Shown: one piece after another, positions 1 through 11,777 of the stretch | Position numbering within the stretch: position 1 is the stretch's first letter | Layout of the letters: every line of letters starts with the position of its first letter | NCBI GenBank assembly: GCA_963678705.1 | Contig: OY783218.1 | Coordinates: 2,490,152 to 2,554,151 of the forward strand | Length of the DNA stretch: 64,000 bases | Reading direction: 5' to 3' | Origin: Panorpa germanica | Taxonomy: Eukaryota; Arthropoda; Insecta; Mecoptera; Panorpidae | Program-made: the position numbers and the translations under genes | Notes under the pieces: model-generated | What the model was told of the DNA's origin: nothing | Databases searched by the model: none | Seen by the model: only the letters and a program-made list of their open reading frames with translations

Positions 1-152
1 CTTCTTAAAAGCAGGCAACCTGGTCGTTGAGTTTCCTTGGTGACAAGGGTAGCAAACAATGCTCATTTAATTACGTCGGGAAATTTCTATGTGGCATGCA
101 AAAACTTTCAAACTTGGTAACAAAGTTATTCAAAACCAAAAAGGGGCAACCT

Positions 153-891
153 CAGTGGCGTAGAAAATGACATGATCGTGCTCTGTTGGTGTTGACTGTA
201 ATAAAAAAAACATTCATTTTTGCAAAATAAATTCAATAAGGCACTATTCATAAATTAAGTGGGGGTGGGGGGAGATGGTTCCGGAAATTGTAACTAGATG
301 TGAAAAATTTCTGAAAAACAAAATTTCGAAAAAATATAAATTTCCGTGAGGGGCAATATAAAAAAAGATATTAGTAAATTAATGCATTAAGTTTATTGTG
401 TAAAAATTTGAAGTCAATTGGAGTAAAACTGTCGGAGATACAGAGTTTTAAGACAAAATTTCTCTGGTCTGGTTTCGTGTTTCTTTGAAACTATTAAACA
501 AGTTTTTCTCGCACTTAGTTTTTTCTGAGTCTGTGCCCTCTCTAGCTCAAAATCTACTGCGCCGATCCTTTCGAAATTTTGCACACTATTTTTTACATAA
601 ATGCCGAGGTAACGCTGACGAGTTTTCTTTTGTTAATTTAAATGTATTTTAAAATAACAAAATTTCTGATTTTTAAGTGCTATACAAACTTGATAAATCA
701 ATTTAAAAAACTCGTAAAACTTATCAACTAATGAAATCATTTTGGTTTTTTGATCTCAATCCTCAAAATGTGACAAGCATGGGAGAGTGGGATTCAGAAT
801 AGCAGCTAAATTTGTATGACGTAATTTATGGATGGCACCTTAGTAAATTATAGCACCCCCCGCTACATTTTTCATCGTAGCTACGTCATTG
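153..891. mobile_element. Possible degenerate hAT-like element
   Basis: The left end begins CAGTGGCGTAG and the right end reads CTACGTCATTG, an imperfect inverted pair of the CAGTGGCGTA type common in hAT transposons. The flanking 8 bases agree only partly, so a target duplication is not proven. The interior is AT-rich and has no transposase reading frame. It could also be two unrelated ends. Confidence 0.35.
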
Positions 892-1165
892 GGGTGCCTG
901 TTTAAATTAAATAACATCATAAAAAGATTTCTATATAGAAAAACACCTGACAAATGTTTTAATATAATTTAGACAAATCTGAATAACATAATACAGTAAT
1001 AGTTTATCAACAAGTGAACAAGTGAAGCACATTGAACATTCAAGTTTCAAGATTAAAAATGAACCCAACTCTACCATAAAATGTTGTGTAAATAAAAATA
1101 AATGTTGATTATAGTGAGTGTCATGTTGGATTGATTATGCGGGAATTTTTCCAAATGATTTAATT

Positions 1166-1426
1166 ACTTGAGATTTCGTAACAAGGGTTTTTCACGGGGT
1201 GGAGTTGTTAGGACCACGCGCAACCCCCAGCCTGGAGGACCAGTCCTCTGATATAATCCCCAGGGGCAGGGTGCCCGGCTATACCCCCAGGCACTGGGTA
1301 CCCATTTTAACCCCCACTCGGGAATTATAACCAAAACCCAGATAATATCTGGCCCGAGGATCGAACCCGAGGACATAGTAGTCAGAGTCAAGCATCAATG
1401 CCGTTACATAATAAGACCACGACACC
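1166..1426 (-). mobile_element. tRNA-derived SINE
   Basis: Read on the minus strand, the head is tRNA-like: an A-box-like stretch (TGGTCTTATTATG) followed about 40 bases later by a good B box, GGTTCGATCCT (plus-strand positions about 1357-1367). A GC-rich body containing runs of CCCC/GGGG follows and ends near 1166. The layout matches polymerase III SINEs. It is clearly more GC-rich than its AT-rich surroundings. The open frame across it is a by-product of this base composition. Confidence 0.7.
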
Positions 1427-2620
1427 ATAAAAACGGCCAACATAGTAAAAATAGACCAACGTAAATAAATTAATCTAAAGAAATTTTAAATACCTTCATC
1501 AAAAATTTCCCAATTGCTAATCCATCTTTATCAATAAAAAAGAAATACAGATATTTGGTAAGTGCACTTGAGAACGGCCTAATTTTTTAATGTTCGTAAT
1601 AATCTAAATAAGGTTTTTATAAATTGTCGATTTGCATGGTGAATAAAAGTATGTGGGCACTCGTTTCAAAATATAATAAATAATGTTATTTTTTTTTTAT
1701 ATCACTACATAAATAAAGTAATAAAGTAGTAAAAATGTTATAATTGAAAATTTAGTTGAACATTAAAGCAGCGTTTGAATTCGTTTTTTTTTAAATCTCT
1801 GCATTTGTAATTGACTAAATCAAAGAGAAACGAAACCACAGTGTTTGGTGTAATGGAGGGGATACGGGGATGGGGTTGGGAGAGGGAGACGGGGATGTGT
1901 TGGTGGATTGGTAATTAAGTACAACGATCTAATGAAGCCTTTGTACGAATATGCAAATACAAAATGGAAACTGTGCGTTAGCGGAAATTAAAAAGACTAA
2001 TGAAATGAAATAAAGTAGGATGCGTGAACGGCGTATGTTACGCGTTGTACGTTTGTACGCCCTGTTACAGGGGTTACAGAATTAATGGAAGCCCCTACGT
2101 AACACAGTTATGTTGGTTCAACTATAAAAGGCTCTGAAAAAAATTTCAATCAAACATCTCAACGCATTTAGGAACTGCGTTTAATTGATTAACTTTAAAA
2201 CTCTCTCGTTCTCTACCCTTGTCTTATGTTTTATATAAGAGAAAGTTATAAGAGAAAGAAGTGTGAAGGGAGTAAAGTGTAAACATTTTGAAGTGTACTC
2301 TCTTCACCCTCCCTTCTCTTCAGATGTTGAGTAGCCGGGAAATTTAGTTCATAGAGATATAATATCCCAACAGGGGTCGCCTAAAGCGGTTTATCCCATG
2401 TCAAAGATTTTATTCTAAGTGATAGTACCCTGCTCCTTTGTTTAAATGCAAGCTACAAGAAAGCGTGACGAAAGCGTGCGTATGCAGTGACTTGTTCCCT
2501 CTGAAACAGAGTTATTCTCCTTGGCGTCCTATTATGCAAGCAGCTTTTATAGTGATGAAGTAACTAGAAATAAATATTAATGGAATAAATTTTCAATTAA
2601 TATATATTATTATATAACTA
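1427..2620. other. Non-genic stretch with a G-rich block
   Basis: AT-rich intergenic sequence with no convincing reading frame. The only distinct structure is the G-rich tract described separately. Several T and A homopolymer runs are present. Confidence 0.5.
1858..1895 (+). other. Predicted G-quadruplex tract
   Basis: Six closely spaced G runs (GGGG-atac-GGGG-at-GGGG-tt-GGG-aga-GGG-agac-GGGG) satisfy the usual four-run quadruplex rule with loops of 2-4 bases. It lies in otherwise AT-rich DNA, so it stands out sharply. No gene start is visible nearby. Confidence 0.6.
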
Positions 2621-2982
2621 CAGTAGCGACTCGAGTTACGAACTTTATTTGATCTTTGGCTATGTTTGTAAGTCGTAATGTTCGCGAATAGAAAAGACCC
2701 TAGTTTATCCCGCCCTAGATCCGGGACTGTTTTACCGTGTCTACTAAATAATTCTTCACATAATCAGATTCACCTCTGGCAACCCAAATTTTCTTCTAGC
2801 ACTAATTCTTCATTAAAATGCAAATGTTAAAAACTTTTAAGCAGCCAAACTTTGTGTAGCGCCTAGCGAATCCTTAAATTCACGAAACGTAGCAACTCGG
2901 CTCAAATTACGAATACCAGAAACATATTCATATACTCATAAAGTGGAATAAAATAAATTATTCATTTCGTGGGGTTTTACTG
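2621..2982. mobile_element. Short TA-flanked MITE, pogo/Tc1-like
   Basis: The ends are CAGTAGCGACTCGAG and, inverted, CAGTAAAACCCCACG; only the first few bases match well. A TA dinucleotide stands directly outside both ends, as expected for a Tc1/mariner/pogo target duplication. The 362-bp interior has no coding potential. Confidence 0.45.
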
Positions 2983-3024
2983 TATTCGTTTACAATTGGA
3001 CGCCTAAATCTACCACTCTACATA

Positions 3025-3040
3025 CCCCCCCCCCCCCCCC
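3025..3040. repeat. Poly-C run
   Basis: A homopolymer of sixteen C within AT-rich DNA. It is a likely length-variable or sequencing-error-prone site. Confidence 0.8.
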
Positions 3041-3701
3041 TTTCACGCCTCTCTTCATGATACTACCACATATATCTCTCTCTCCATTAGATGTTCACTA
3101 GAAATCACCATGAACATTACTGTGTTCAAATTATTTCAAACATCAAACGTAACTTCATTTACATATCAACGCCTGATTTGAAAATGGCCAATTCCATGCA
3201 CGAAATTGTACAATACTTATTAAGGAGATTCAAAACCTTTATGTAAATGATGAAAATGTCGTTAAATTTGGAGAGTCGATAAATATAGTTAATATACATG
3301 CTGTCTCAAAATTAGTGTCCTAGGGTTCATAGTTTTCTTTTTAGAAATGATTCAAAATAGATAATTTCCATATATATCATAATTTTTAGCTCAATTTCAC
3401 CACATAACATAACTATGAAAAAATGATGACACGGTTATTAAAAACTACTTATATATAACAAAATTCTTGTTTGAAACTATTGGAAAAATTATCAAAAATT
3501 AATCAAAATAAATAAAAGCAGCAAGAAATAGCAAATTTGGGTTACGAGCCGGCAACATTGCAAATGGTAAATTGAGAGAAAAATTAAAAGAAGCGAGATT
3601 ATACTCCAAGAAATGAATAATTCATACATTTTTTTTAACAACGTTGCCAAATTTATTATTACTTTTTTCAAAATATTTAATTTGAATTTGAATTGAATTA
3701 A

Positions 3702-3704
3702 TTA

Positions 3705-3751
<47 letters not shown>
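3702..3751. repeat. (ATT)n microsatellite
   Basis: About 16 perfect ATT units. They form the 3' tail of the adjacent minus-strand LINE rather than an independent satellite. Confidence 0.85.
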
Positions 3752-3753
<2 letters not shown>

Positions 3754-4081
3754 TGTTCGCCTTTCAACTTTACAATCTACATTCTTAATACATTTCATAG
3801 AACTTCAACTTGAAATTAAACTTAAACTATTCTAGACCTTTTTATTTCCAAAAGTACTTTCTGCTTCTTCTTCTCTTGACCCTCTTCCTTCATTTTCCCT
3901 AGTCTTCCTTCATTCTCACCGTTTCCTCACCTCTTGTCTTCTTTGTCACCTCTCGGCAAACCGTTTCCTGCTTCTCCTTCCTTATTGCCTGTATCTTCAT
4001 CTATCACCTCTTGCCTTCCTTGTCTCCTCTCGACAAACCCTCTATTATCTTTTCACTATCCTTCCTGCCTTCTCTCTTCGT
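3708..4081 (-). mobile_element. 5'-truncated LINE 3' end with (AAT)n tail
   Basis: On the minus strand this is the 3' part of the same LINE seen at 25108-25752, ending in a (AAT)n tail (plus-strand ATT repeats at 3708-3750). The 15-base sequence TTGAATTAATTATAT occurs at both edges (3693-3707 and 4082-4096), which is a target-site duplication. The tail type resembles I-clade LINEs. Only untranslated or degraded C-terminal sequence remains. Confidence 0.7.
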
Positions 4082-4154
4082 TTGAATTAATTATATATTA
4101 TTAATTATATATTTGAATGACATTAATTATACGTAATAATATTTTCAATTTTAT

Positions 4155-4366
4155 TAGAAATTGTAAATTTTTAATCAAACTTATGTGTTGCTCTGAAATC
4201 AAAAACTTTATTGTAGTAATTTACATACACATTATAATAATTACACTGTTTAACTTAAATCATACTATCTTACCTGAAATCAAAGAAACGACATTTAAAG
4301 TTTATTATTTAAATTGTCAATTGCTTTTTATCTAATTATAATAACTTAACATTATGCCGTTATTCC
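4155..4366 (+). repeat. Left arm of an inverted duplicate (family H)
   Basis: About 210 bp here recur in inverted orientation at 6823-7038 with few differences (shared blocks such as TTTAACTTAAATCATACTAT). Parts of the sequence just outside the arms recur at 37560-37740. It is probably an interspersed repeat; both copies lie within other element debris. Confidence 0.6.
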
Positions 4367-4771
4367 GTACAACGTCATCTATAAAGTACATAAGTATATG
4401 GTTACTGTTTTACCGACTTACGAGCTTTGTACCAACTAAAGAAATATAATTTCTTTACATGCATTACACGCAACAGGGAAAAAGGCTGTAATTTGGAATT
4501 AGAACATTTATTTTCAAAGGACAGTCTCAATATATGTTCGCCTCTCATATATTTCGTAGTTCGTATTACGTATTGCCGAGAGATAACTTTTTGCATTGTC
4601 GGTACGTCCTGTACCTCCTTAACCTCGATTTTAATAACTGGTACAATATTATATTGTTCGCTGAATGCTATAGGAGCGATGGCACTGATACAACAAAATA
4701 ATATTGCATATGTGTCACTATTCAGAAAGCTATGTGGTTGCTAATTGATCAGACAAAAACTCGGTTTCTTA

Positions 4772-5458
4772 TGCCGGTTTTACACCAGAGAGACAAAACA
4801 ACAAAATACGAACTGTTTTTCTGAACAAAAACACCAATGTTTTGTAAAAACGGAACAGTTCCTAAAACATTTTTGTTTTTAAAAACTGTTTTAGTAAACA
4901 AAACTCATTCCCATATGGAGTCGGTAAGATCAAAGGGAAACAAAGGTTTGTTGTTGATTATTAGTCTGCTTGGTTTGAACACGCAGTTTTGTTCTTTGTG
5001 AACATTTGCGCTTGTCAGTTGTTTATTAGTTGGCTTATTTGGTTCAACTATATTTTGGAATATGGTATTTTTCTTGGCGATTTTAGGTCCTACCAAATTA
5101 ATTAACAGTTCAAAATTCTCCATTAACCCAATGTCGCCAGTACTTAAGTCATGCAATTATTCTTCTATGTGAATGAATGAACTCTCCCTTTCAATAGTGA
5201 ACTGACCCAATATTTCCATTTGTTTCTAATTGGTATGTCATTTATTAAAGAAAAATCGCATTTAATTATAAAATTATCAACGTCGGACATTTTTATGAGA
5301 CACACAGAAAAACTCTAGAAACAAAACCAGTCTGTTCAATGTGAACAGTCTGTTTTCGAAAAACAGAACTGTTTTAAAATAAAAAAAAAACCTCTTTTTG
5401 TGTTGTTTTTTGAAAACAAAACTGTTTTCAAAACTGTCTCTTTGGTGTAAAACTGGCA
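4772..5458. mobile_element. MITE family I with TTA target duplication
   Basis: The terminal inverted repeats read TGCCGGTTTTACACCAGAGA and, inverted, TGCCAGTTTTACACCAAAGA. TTA flanks both sides (4769-4771 and 5459-5461). Three-base TWA duplications are typical of PIF/Harbinger elements. The interior has several short AAACAGTTTT-type inverted motifs and no transposase. A fragment of this family recurs near 57410-57446. Confidence 0.65.
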
Positions 5459-5573
5459 TTACAATTCTTTATTTGTTATTATGTTGTGTTTTGTATATAT
5501 TTTTATATTTATTCAAGGTTTCTTATCTATTTTACTTGTTATTGAAGCAGATTGCGCTGGTAAACGGCTCTTA

Positions 5574-6255
5574 GGCCTGTCTCAGTATGGCACCGTATTT
5601 AAGCGAATTTCTGCCGGACGTATTCGGGCTACTACGCTTTACCTATCCGAACCATGTAAATGTAATGAGATCGCTCTGGAGCTCTCAGACTGCACGCTAC
5701 AAAGCAGTCCGAATACGGGCGGCACTACCTCGCACATTAGAACCGAATAAAGGCGAATTTTATCCAAGCGTTACCACTACTACAACGATATCCTATCCGA
5801 ACCTTTGTAAATGCAAACAGCCGCCTCCGACTGGAGGGGATACCTAACATCGCTTGTTCTTTCGCTGCAATACGGATCTTTTCGGGTCTATCGCGACATC
5901 GCGTATGACGAGTATGTTCAGCATGCTTCAGTTTATGTTTGTATTTCAGTGAATCATGGGCACGGATGCCCATACCAATACGATAGAACTAAATTTAAAT
6001 TCACGCCCACCAGAACTCAGATATATAATAAATGCTAAAGTCCCTTTAATACCAGTAGTGAATCGATAAAAATTAAAGGTAAAGTTTGCTCTCATGATAA
6101 ATTATATAAGTGCTAAAGAACTCCAATACACCCCCTAATACACGACTACAGACATCTGTGACACACATAGGCGGTTTGCTTTGTAGCTCATCCAATCCGC
6201 CGATTTACGTCCGAATACGCCGTCGCTTAAATACGGTCCCATACTGAGACAGGCC
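5574..6255 (+). mobile_element. MITE family C copy 1
   Basis: The terminal inverted repeats begin GGCCTGTCTCAGTATGGCAC on the left and mirror this on the right, and TTA stands outside both ends (5571-5573, 6256-6258). Two more copies occur in the opposite orientation at 10559-11264 and 23216-23885. The end sequence and TWA target fit a nonautonomous PIF/Harbinger element. Small reading frames inside are conserved only because the copies are related. Confidence 0.8.
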
Positions 6256-7774
6256 TTAAACGACACTAACAGCGTTCATGACGGATCTAAACGGAACTCG
6301 ACTAAAATTTATTGAATTATTTTAATGGGTTATAAAATATCAATAAGTTCGTAGGATGTCATATTAACGGCGCCACTTTTCGACAAATCCTTATGTTTTT
6401 GAGATAGTACCAACCTTTAAACGATATGTATCAAACTTTCATGGCATTCTGACCAATAATTTACGTGTTACAGTGGTTTTAGTGACGCTACTTTTACTCT
6501 TTAATATGAAAAATACCGATTCAAATAACACTTGTCAAGGTATTACTTTGTTTGAACGGTATTTATTATTATTAAAAACATACAAAACAAAATGTAATAC
6601 AAAAGAATAACTAGCATAAAAACATCGACAATATGAATTTAGGCTCTGGCCGGCTCCATACATTAGAATAAGACATAGGACCTTTATGTATTGTAAATGT
6701 TTATATATGTATGTAAAGAAATTATATATCTTTAGTTGGTAACACTGACCAGAGAGACAACTGCATTCTGGTCAAATGAGCCAACGGTCAACACAGTTGT
6801 TATTTGGAGTCGACAGAACTCACTGTGCATAATATTAAGTTATTATAAAATAGATAAAAAGGAATTGACAATTTAAATAATAAACTTTAAATGTCGTTTC
6901 TTTGATTTCAGGTAAGATAGTATGATTTAAGTTAAACAGTGTAATTCTTATAATGCGTATGCAAATTACTAAAATTAAAGTCTTTCATTTCAGAAGCAAC
7001 ACATAAGTTTGATTAAAAATTTACAATTCCTAAAATGTCTTATATGTATATGTGCTTTTTAAGTGCTAATAACTTTTGAAAGTTGATGCACTCAAATAAA
7101 TATTTAAAAAAGACATAGGGTCTATGTTGCACAGCGAAATAATTACGCGCGTTTTTAAGCAGAATTAAAATCACAATGCGTGTATGTTCAATTCATCTGT
7201 GTTACAGAATTCATGTTTTTTTCCGCGCGGTATTATTCCGGCTATATAATAAATATTGTTGAACTTGAACGTGAAACCTAAATTCAAGAAATGTGTTGAA
7301 CCTTTTTATTGTTGTACGTGCCGCTACTGTTGCCTACACAACTTTGCCATATGCCGCACATAACATATTGTAAGTCAAGCAAACGTTATCGCATTAAGAA
7401 ACACAGCTCCAGCTCCTGCACCAGCATCAGCATCCAGCGAAGCAAGTTACTGGAAAAACACTGAAAATAATAAAAAGATACGAGTATTACTCGAGTACTC
7501 GACTAGTAACTCGTACTTGGCAATAGCAAATAGAAAACTGTATGAGGAAAATATTCCAGACGCATAAATCTTGATTAGCTGGGGCACATATGAACATGAT
7601 ATGAAAATAGATCGCCCGGGATGAAACTGTATCACTACTTATAGCTTGATTATATTGATTTCATCACGATGGCGATGCGATAGCGATAATGCGGACGTAA
7701 TGATTAATTTTCTGTACAGAGAACATGCCCTTTTAAATGTACGCGTCCAGTTATCAGCATGAAATTCATTGCAG
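6256..7774. other. Non-genic stretch
   Basis: AT-rich DNA with no gene that I can support. It contains the second arm of the family H inverted duplicate (6823-7038). The rest is unassigned. Confidence 0.5.
6823..7038 (-). repeat. Right arm of inverted duplicate (family H)
   Basis: Inverse complement of 4155-4366 over about 210 bp, with small indels. The sequence just left of this arm (AACACAGTTGTTATTTGGAG region) recurs inverted near 37575-37615, which supports a dispersed repeat origin. Confidence 0.6.
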
Positions 7775-8095
7775 TACTTTTATACAAGGCAATACTAAAA
7801 CTTATATGGCCTTAAGCATAGGGCTATGGAGTGAAGTGCAAGCTCTTCCAACTTAGAAATCCTTAAACGTTTCCAAAATAAACTGCTCAAACAAATCGCT
7901 AACCTTCCAAGATATGTTCCAAACTGACTTGTACACCAAGCCCTAGGTACGCCTTACATAAAGGACGAAATTAAAGTCATCAGCAAGAAATATCTACGAA
8001 GATTATGAACTCATCCAAATGAATCAGCTGTACAAATATATTAGCACAAACCAATAAGACGGCTGAAACGCAAAAATCCAATGACTTATCAACAA
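7775..8095 (+). pseudogene. Jockey-clade LINE reverse transcriptase C-terminal relic
   Basis: Conceptual translation across two or more frameshifts gives a recognisable jockey-type C-terminal region: LYKAILKLIWP, then GLWSEVQA, FQNKLLKQIANLPRYVPN, ALGTPYIKDEIKVISKKY, THPNESAV and IRRLKRKNPM. These blocks occur in the right order for jockey-like elements, where the RT thumb is followed by the short C-terminal region. Stop codons interrupt the frame repeatedly, so it is dead. Both ends are lost, and a family E element follows directly. Confidence 0.75.
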
Positions 8096-8134
8096 CAGCA
8101 TAGAACTTATATGCTTAGCTGCATAATACTCGTA

Positions 8135-8571
8135 TTAAGGAGGTACAGGACGTACCATCAATGCAAAAAGTCTCTCGGTAGTACGAAATGTAAAATACGA
8201 AGTACATGAGGGACGAGCAAATATTGGGACTGTATCTTTGAAAATGAATTTTTCAATTCCCTATTAAACTGATTTTTGCTTGTTAAAATGATTTGATGCA
8301 TATAATAGTTAAATAAATTATAAATTACCTATAATTAATATCAAATTTATATTAATTCAATTTAAATTCAAATTAAAAATTTTGAAAAAGGAATAATAAA
8401 GTTGGCAACGCTGTAAATTTACGTAAGTTGACGCATGCGTGATTTGGTTCTTCGACAAATAAATTGTTATATTTTATAAAATATTTATTCCGATTTTGAA
8501 TTTCCCACTAAAATTGGGATTTCCAACGTTGCCGGCTTATAACCTACACTTACTGTTTCTTACCTCCTTAA
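8135..8571 (-). mobile_element. Repeat family E copy, short
   Basis: It starts TTAAGGAGGTACAGGACGTA and ends TACCTCCTTAA, so the inverted ends are clear. Internal sequence matches 15074-16157 in inverse orientation, including the block with AAATTTACGTAAGTTGACGC. No reading frame is present. Confidence 0.65.
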
Positions 8572-8826
8572 TCTAATAAGTTAGGCTAAAGAGGACTTCA
8601 TTCAGAGGTGGATGGCAAGCTCACATGTCATTTACATGTATCAACAAGGTTTGATGAATGTCTCTCGGCACAGATTGTAAATTATAAATTGAAATTTTAA
8701 AAAATCTTTGCTACTCACACAAGTGCGTCCACTGTTCAGTATCGTATGCGTCGAAATGGGAATGGTTTTTCGTCGTCCCGAACGCCCATAGTCAACCAAT
8801 TCGGTACGACCACATTTCAATTTACC

Positions 8827-9467
8827 TGCCACAAATGGGTTTGTGTCCTATGTCTTAATTTCTATAAAAGTGTACTATATATTGATAAAGTGGGTTACTA
8901 GAACCTCAAATGTTCAATTATTTTTTAATAACTGCTTATATGTTAAGAGATATTAACAATTAAAAAAGTCATTTTGTCTCTTTAATTGTTAAAGGGATTC
9001 AACGTTGTACACATTTCAAGTGCATGTGACATCACAATCCTTGTGTAAGGTTACCAACCTTACAACTCATAAATCTCTGCTATATGTATTTATATATCAA
9101 AATATCAAATATTATTTACAGCTATTTCAGGGAACAATTAAATTCCAATATTATGTCTGCCTTAGCAGGGTTAAATAATATAAAAACTTATTATTCTTTG
9201 ATTTGACTTGATTATTTGACTACCAAGAGCTACAGAACATTACCACAGCACTGACCTACTCAACAAATAACTGATGTTAAAATGCATTTCACGTCATACA
9301 AATATGGCCGACCATTTCTAGCGCTAAAACTACAATTCAAACTTTTAATTGCTATATCTCCGTCAATATTTAGATATTTAATAAAATAGACACGCCAATA
9401 CACATTTATTAACATCAATTTCAATCAACAATTGAAAAATCGACCACTAAAAAATGAGGACACAATA
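8827..9467 (-). mobile_element. MITE-like family A copy
   Basis: Inverse copy of a roughly 640-bp element found about nine times in the window. The family has inverted ends AATGGGCTTGTGTCCT and an AT-rich body with a conserved core (GCGCTAGAAATGGTCGGCC in the forward sense). The terminal bases of the forward-left end are missing here. No coding capacity. Confidence 0.75.
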
Positions 9468-9620
9468 GCTAACACTAACAACGACTGTAACAAATGGCTG
9501 ATATTTTCGAGTTATCTTTCAATGCATGCATAGTTATATTACCATAATATTTTTAACAAATAACACTATCTTCATGTTATAGTTGGCAACTTTTTTGACT
9601 ACCTGTCTTGGTTGCATAAA

Positions 9621-10072
9621 GTCTCATTCCCACTCACTGTTTTAATTTTTTTTTAATTTTAATCATTCCCTGCACCATTTGTAATACATTTTCTTTGTTT
9701 TTTTGGAAGATCTAATGCCTACAAGATCTAATGTTTCTAAATTAAAAATACCCGTACTAAATTAAAGGAAAACTGTATTATATTATAACCTAAAAAATGT
9801 GACAATCTATCAAAATGCAGTAGGATTTATTTTTAATAGAAATTCAATGTCAGTTTCTCAAAAATGAAGAAGTAAAGACTATTCAACTTTAATTATTCCA
9901 CATTCAATTTTATCCAACTGTCAAAATGTATATTACCAATGACGTATGCGCACCAACTAAATTAACTAACCTCGAATTAAAACACGAATGTAACAAGGAA
10001 TGAATATTATCTCGGATTAAAATATTAAATAAAAACGTAAATTAAATATCAAAACAGGGAGTGGGAATAAGA
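9621..10072 (+). mobile_element. Repeat family F copy 1
   Basis: The inverted ends are GTCTCATTCCCACTCACTGT on the left and, inverted, ATCTTATTCCCACTCCCTGT on the right. The body contains the shared block ATGTGACAATCTATCAAAAT. Related copies lie at about 22630-22928, 24783-25870 and 26680-27252. It is nonautonomous, and its superfamily is not determined. Confidence 0.6.
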
Positions 10073-10137
10073 TTGTCTATAGGTTTTCCTTTTAATAAAT
10101 ATTAAAAGCATTAATAGTCTGAAAAATGTGCTCGTGA

Positions 10138-10176
10138 ACTATGTCTTAATTTCTATAAAACTGTGCCATATATAGG
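10138..10176 (-). mobile_element. Family A end fragment
   Basis: A short piece, CTATGTCTTAATTTCTATAA, matches the family A terminus and is then lost in unrelated sequence. Confidence 0.5.
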
Positions 10177-10558
10177 GTGTCTCAAATGTAAAACGTCAAA
10201 CTGACACTGGCCAAACACGACCTTAATAAAAATCGCATGGTTTTCGAGATATCGTCAGTTAAAGTTTTTTTTAAATTATCCATTTTTTAACATTGTTAGT
10301 GCTAGCGTTTTCTTGTATAACTGTGCCGTTTAGTTTTTTTATTCATATCCTGAATAGTTACTTAAGATTATACAAGCATTATTTTATCGATGACTTATGT
10401 AAAATACGAAAAGTTTCTGGATTAATCTGTACTTAATTCTTTAGCAAAAACATTAACTTCCTCCTTGACCAGCTGCCGTGAAAGAAAAATACTAGACACG
10501 AATTGAGCAAATGACTTTAGAAACTTGCTCAAGTTATGCCGATTCAGGAATGGTATAA

Positions 10559-11264
10559 GGCCTGTCTCAGTATGGGACCGTATTTAAGCGACGACGTATT
10601 CGGACGTAAATCGGCGGGTTGGATGAGCTACAAAGCAAACCGCCTATGTGTGTCACTGATGTCTGTAGTCAGTCGTCAGATAACTAACTTGTGTACTGTA
10701 GGGTGTGTATTGGAGTTCTTTAGCACTGATATAATTTATTATGAGAGCAAACTTTAACTTTAATTTTTAACGATACACTACTGGTATTAAAGGGACTTTA
10801 GCATTTATTATATATCTGAGTTCTGGTTGTCGTGAATTTAAATTTAGTTCTATCGTATTTTTATCGGTATCGGTGTCCATGATTTACTGAAATACAAACA
10901 TAAACTGCATGCAGAACACAAGCAACTCGTCACAAGCGATGTCGCCGATAGATCTCATTTGAACCGTATTGCAGCGTAACAACAAGCGATCTTAGGTATC
11001 CCCTCCAGTCGGAGGCGGCTGTTTGCATTTACAAAGGTTCGGATAGGATATCGCTGTAGTAGTGGTAACGCTTGAATAAATTCGTCTTTATACGGTTCTA
11101 ATGTGCGAGGTAGTGCCGCCCGTATTCGGACGGCTTTGTAGCTTGCAGTCTGAGAGCTCCAGAGAGATCTCATTACATTTTCATGGTTCGGATAGGTAAA
11201 GCGTAGTAGCCCGTATACGTCCGGCAGAAATTCGCTTAAATACGGTGCCATACTGAGACAGGCC
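10559..11264 (-). mobile_element. MITE family C copy 2
   Basis: Same GGCCTGTCTCAGTATGG inverted ends as 5574-6255 but in inverse orientation. TAA stands outside both ends (10556-10558 and 11265-11267). Internal sequence is highly similar to the other two copies, including the reading frame that begins [12 protein letters not shown], which I regard as non-genic. Confidence 0.8.
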
Positions 11265-11777
11265 TAATACTTGTATTTCTCTGACATAAGAAAGAAAATC
11301 CAGTTATATTTACTAAACAAAAACCAAAATTTAAAAGTAATTATTAAGCAAAAGAAATGGTTGTTTCTAATTAAAACGAATTAGTCTTTTATTGATAATG
11401 TTAAAATATTTTGATAATTAAAAACATGTTTACCTTAAAGTGGTTTATTAAAACAACTTAAACTTACCCTACATTAAGTGCTCAAATTGTCCCCCTCAAA
11501 CTCTTTTATAGAAAATTACAATACATGATACGTTATATGAAGTAAACATGTCATCTCTTATATGCAACAGAAACGCATGCGAATGTGTTGTCCACCCCAT
11601 GAAGTATTATATAACAAAGGTTGCCAACAGGAAAAAATAATCTGAATTACTTATTACTACTTATTTCTTGTAAAACAAGCGTTAGTATACATATACTAAC
11701 ATTTATTTCAATCAAAAATTATAAAAATGACCTCTAAAGAATGAGTTTACAAGCACGTTTAAGTTCTATTGTAAGTT
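11265..11777. other. Non-genic AT-rich stretch
   Basis: No reading frame or recognisable repeat end except short matches to the tails of other families. Nothing further can be said. Confidence 0.4.

Larger units (their letters stand above)
3220..4622 (+). mobile_element. Repeat family E copy 1, broken by later insertions
   Basis: The left end TTAAGGAGAT and the right end GTACGTCCTGTACCTCCTTAA match the ends of the other E copies (8135-8571, 15074-16157, 50600-51125). The body shares the stretch with TACATGCTGTCTCAAA and TAGGGTTCATAGTTTTC. A LINE fragment (3708-4081) sits inside with its own target duplication, and another repeat (about 4155-4480) is embedded further right. The family appears to be a nonautonomous DNA element with TTAAGGAGGTA termini; its superfamily is unknown. 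Confidence 0.55.

Noticed and set aside
1164..1391. 75-codon Trp/Gly/Pro-rich frame
   Set aside because: It is the body of a tRNA-derived SINE; the odd composition comes from its GC-rich non-coding sequence.
3702..3751. CRISPR-like or satellite array
   Set aside because: A simple trinucleotide tail of a LINE; no spaced repeats of CRISPR type exist anywhere in the window, which is eukaryotic.
5481..6038. Overlapping reading frames of 75-89 codons
   Set aside because: They lie inside MITE C copy 1, and equivalent frames recur in the other C copies; no domain or start context supports a gene.
8827..9467. Family A as a SINE
   Set aside because: It has no A/B boxes and has clear inverted termini on complete copies; a DNA-type nonautonomous element fits better, despite the 25-bp duplication at one copy.
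10955..11251. 98-codon frame starting [12 protein letters not shown]
   Set aside because: Shared with 23612-23947 only because both are family C MITEs; the frame spans the terminal inverted repeat.
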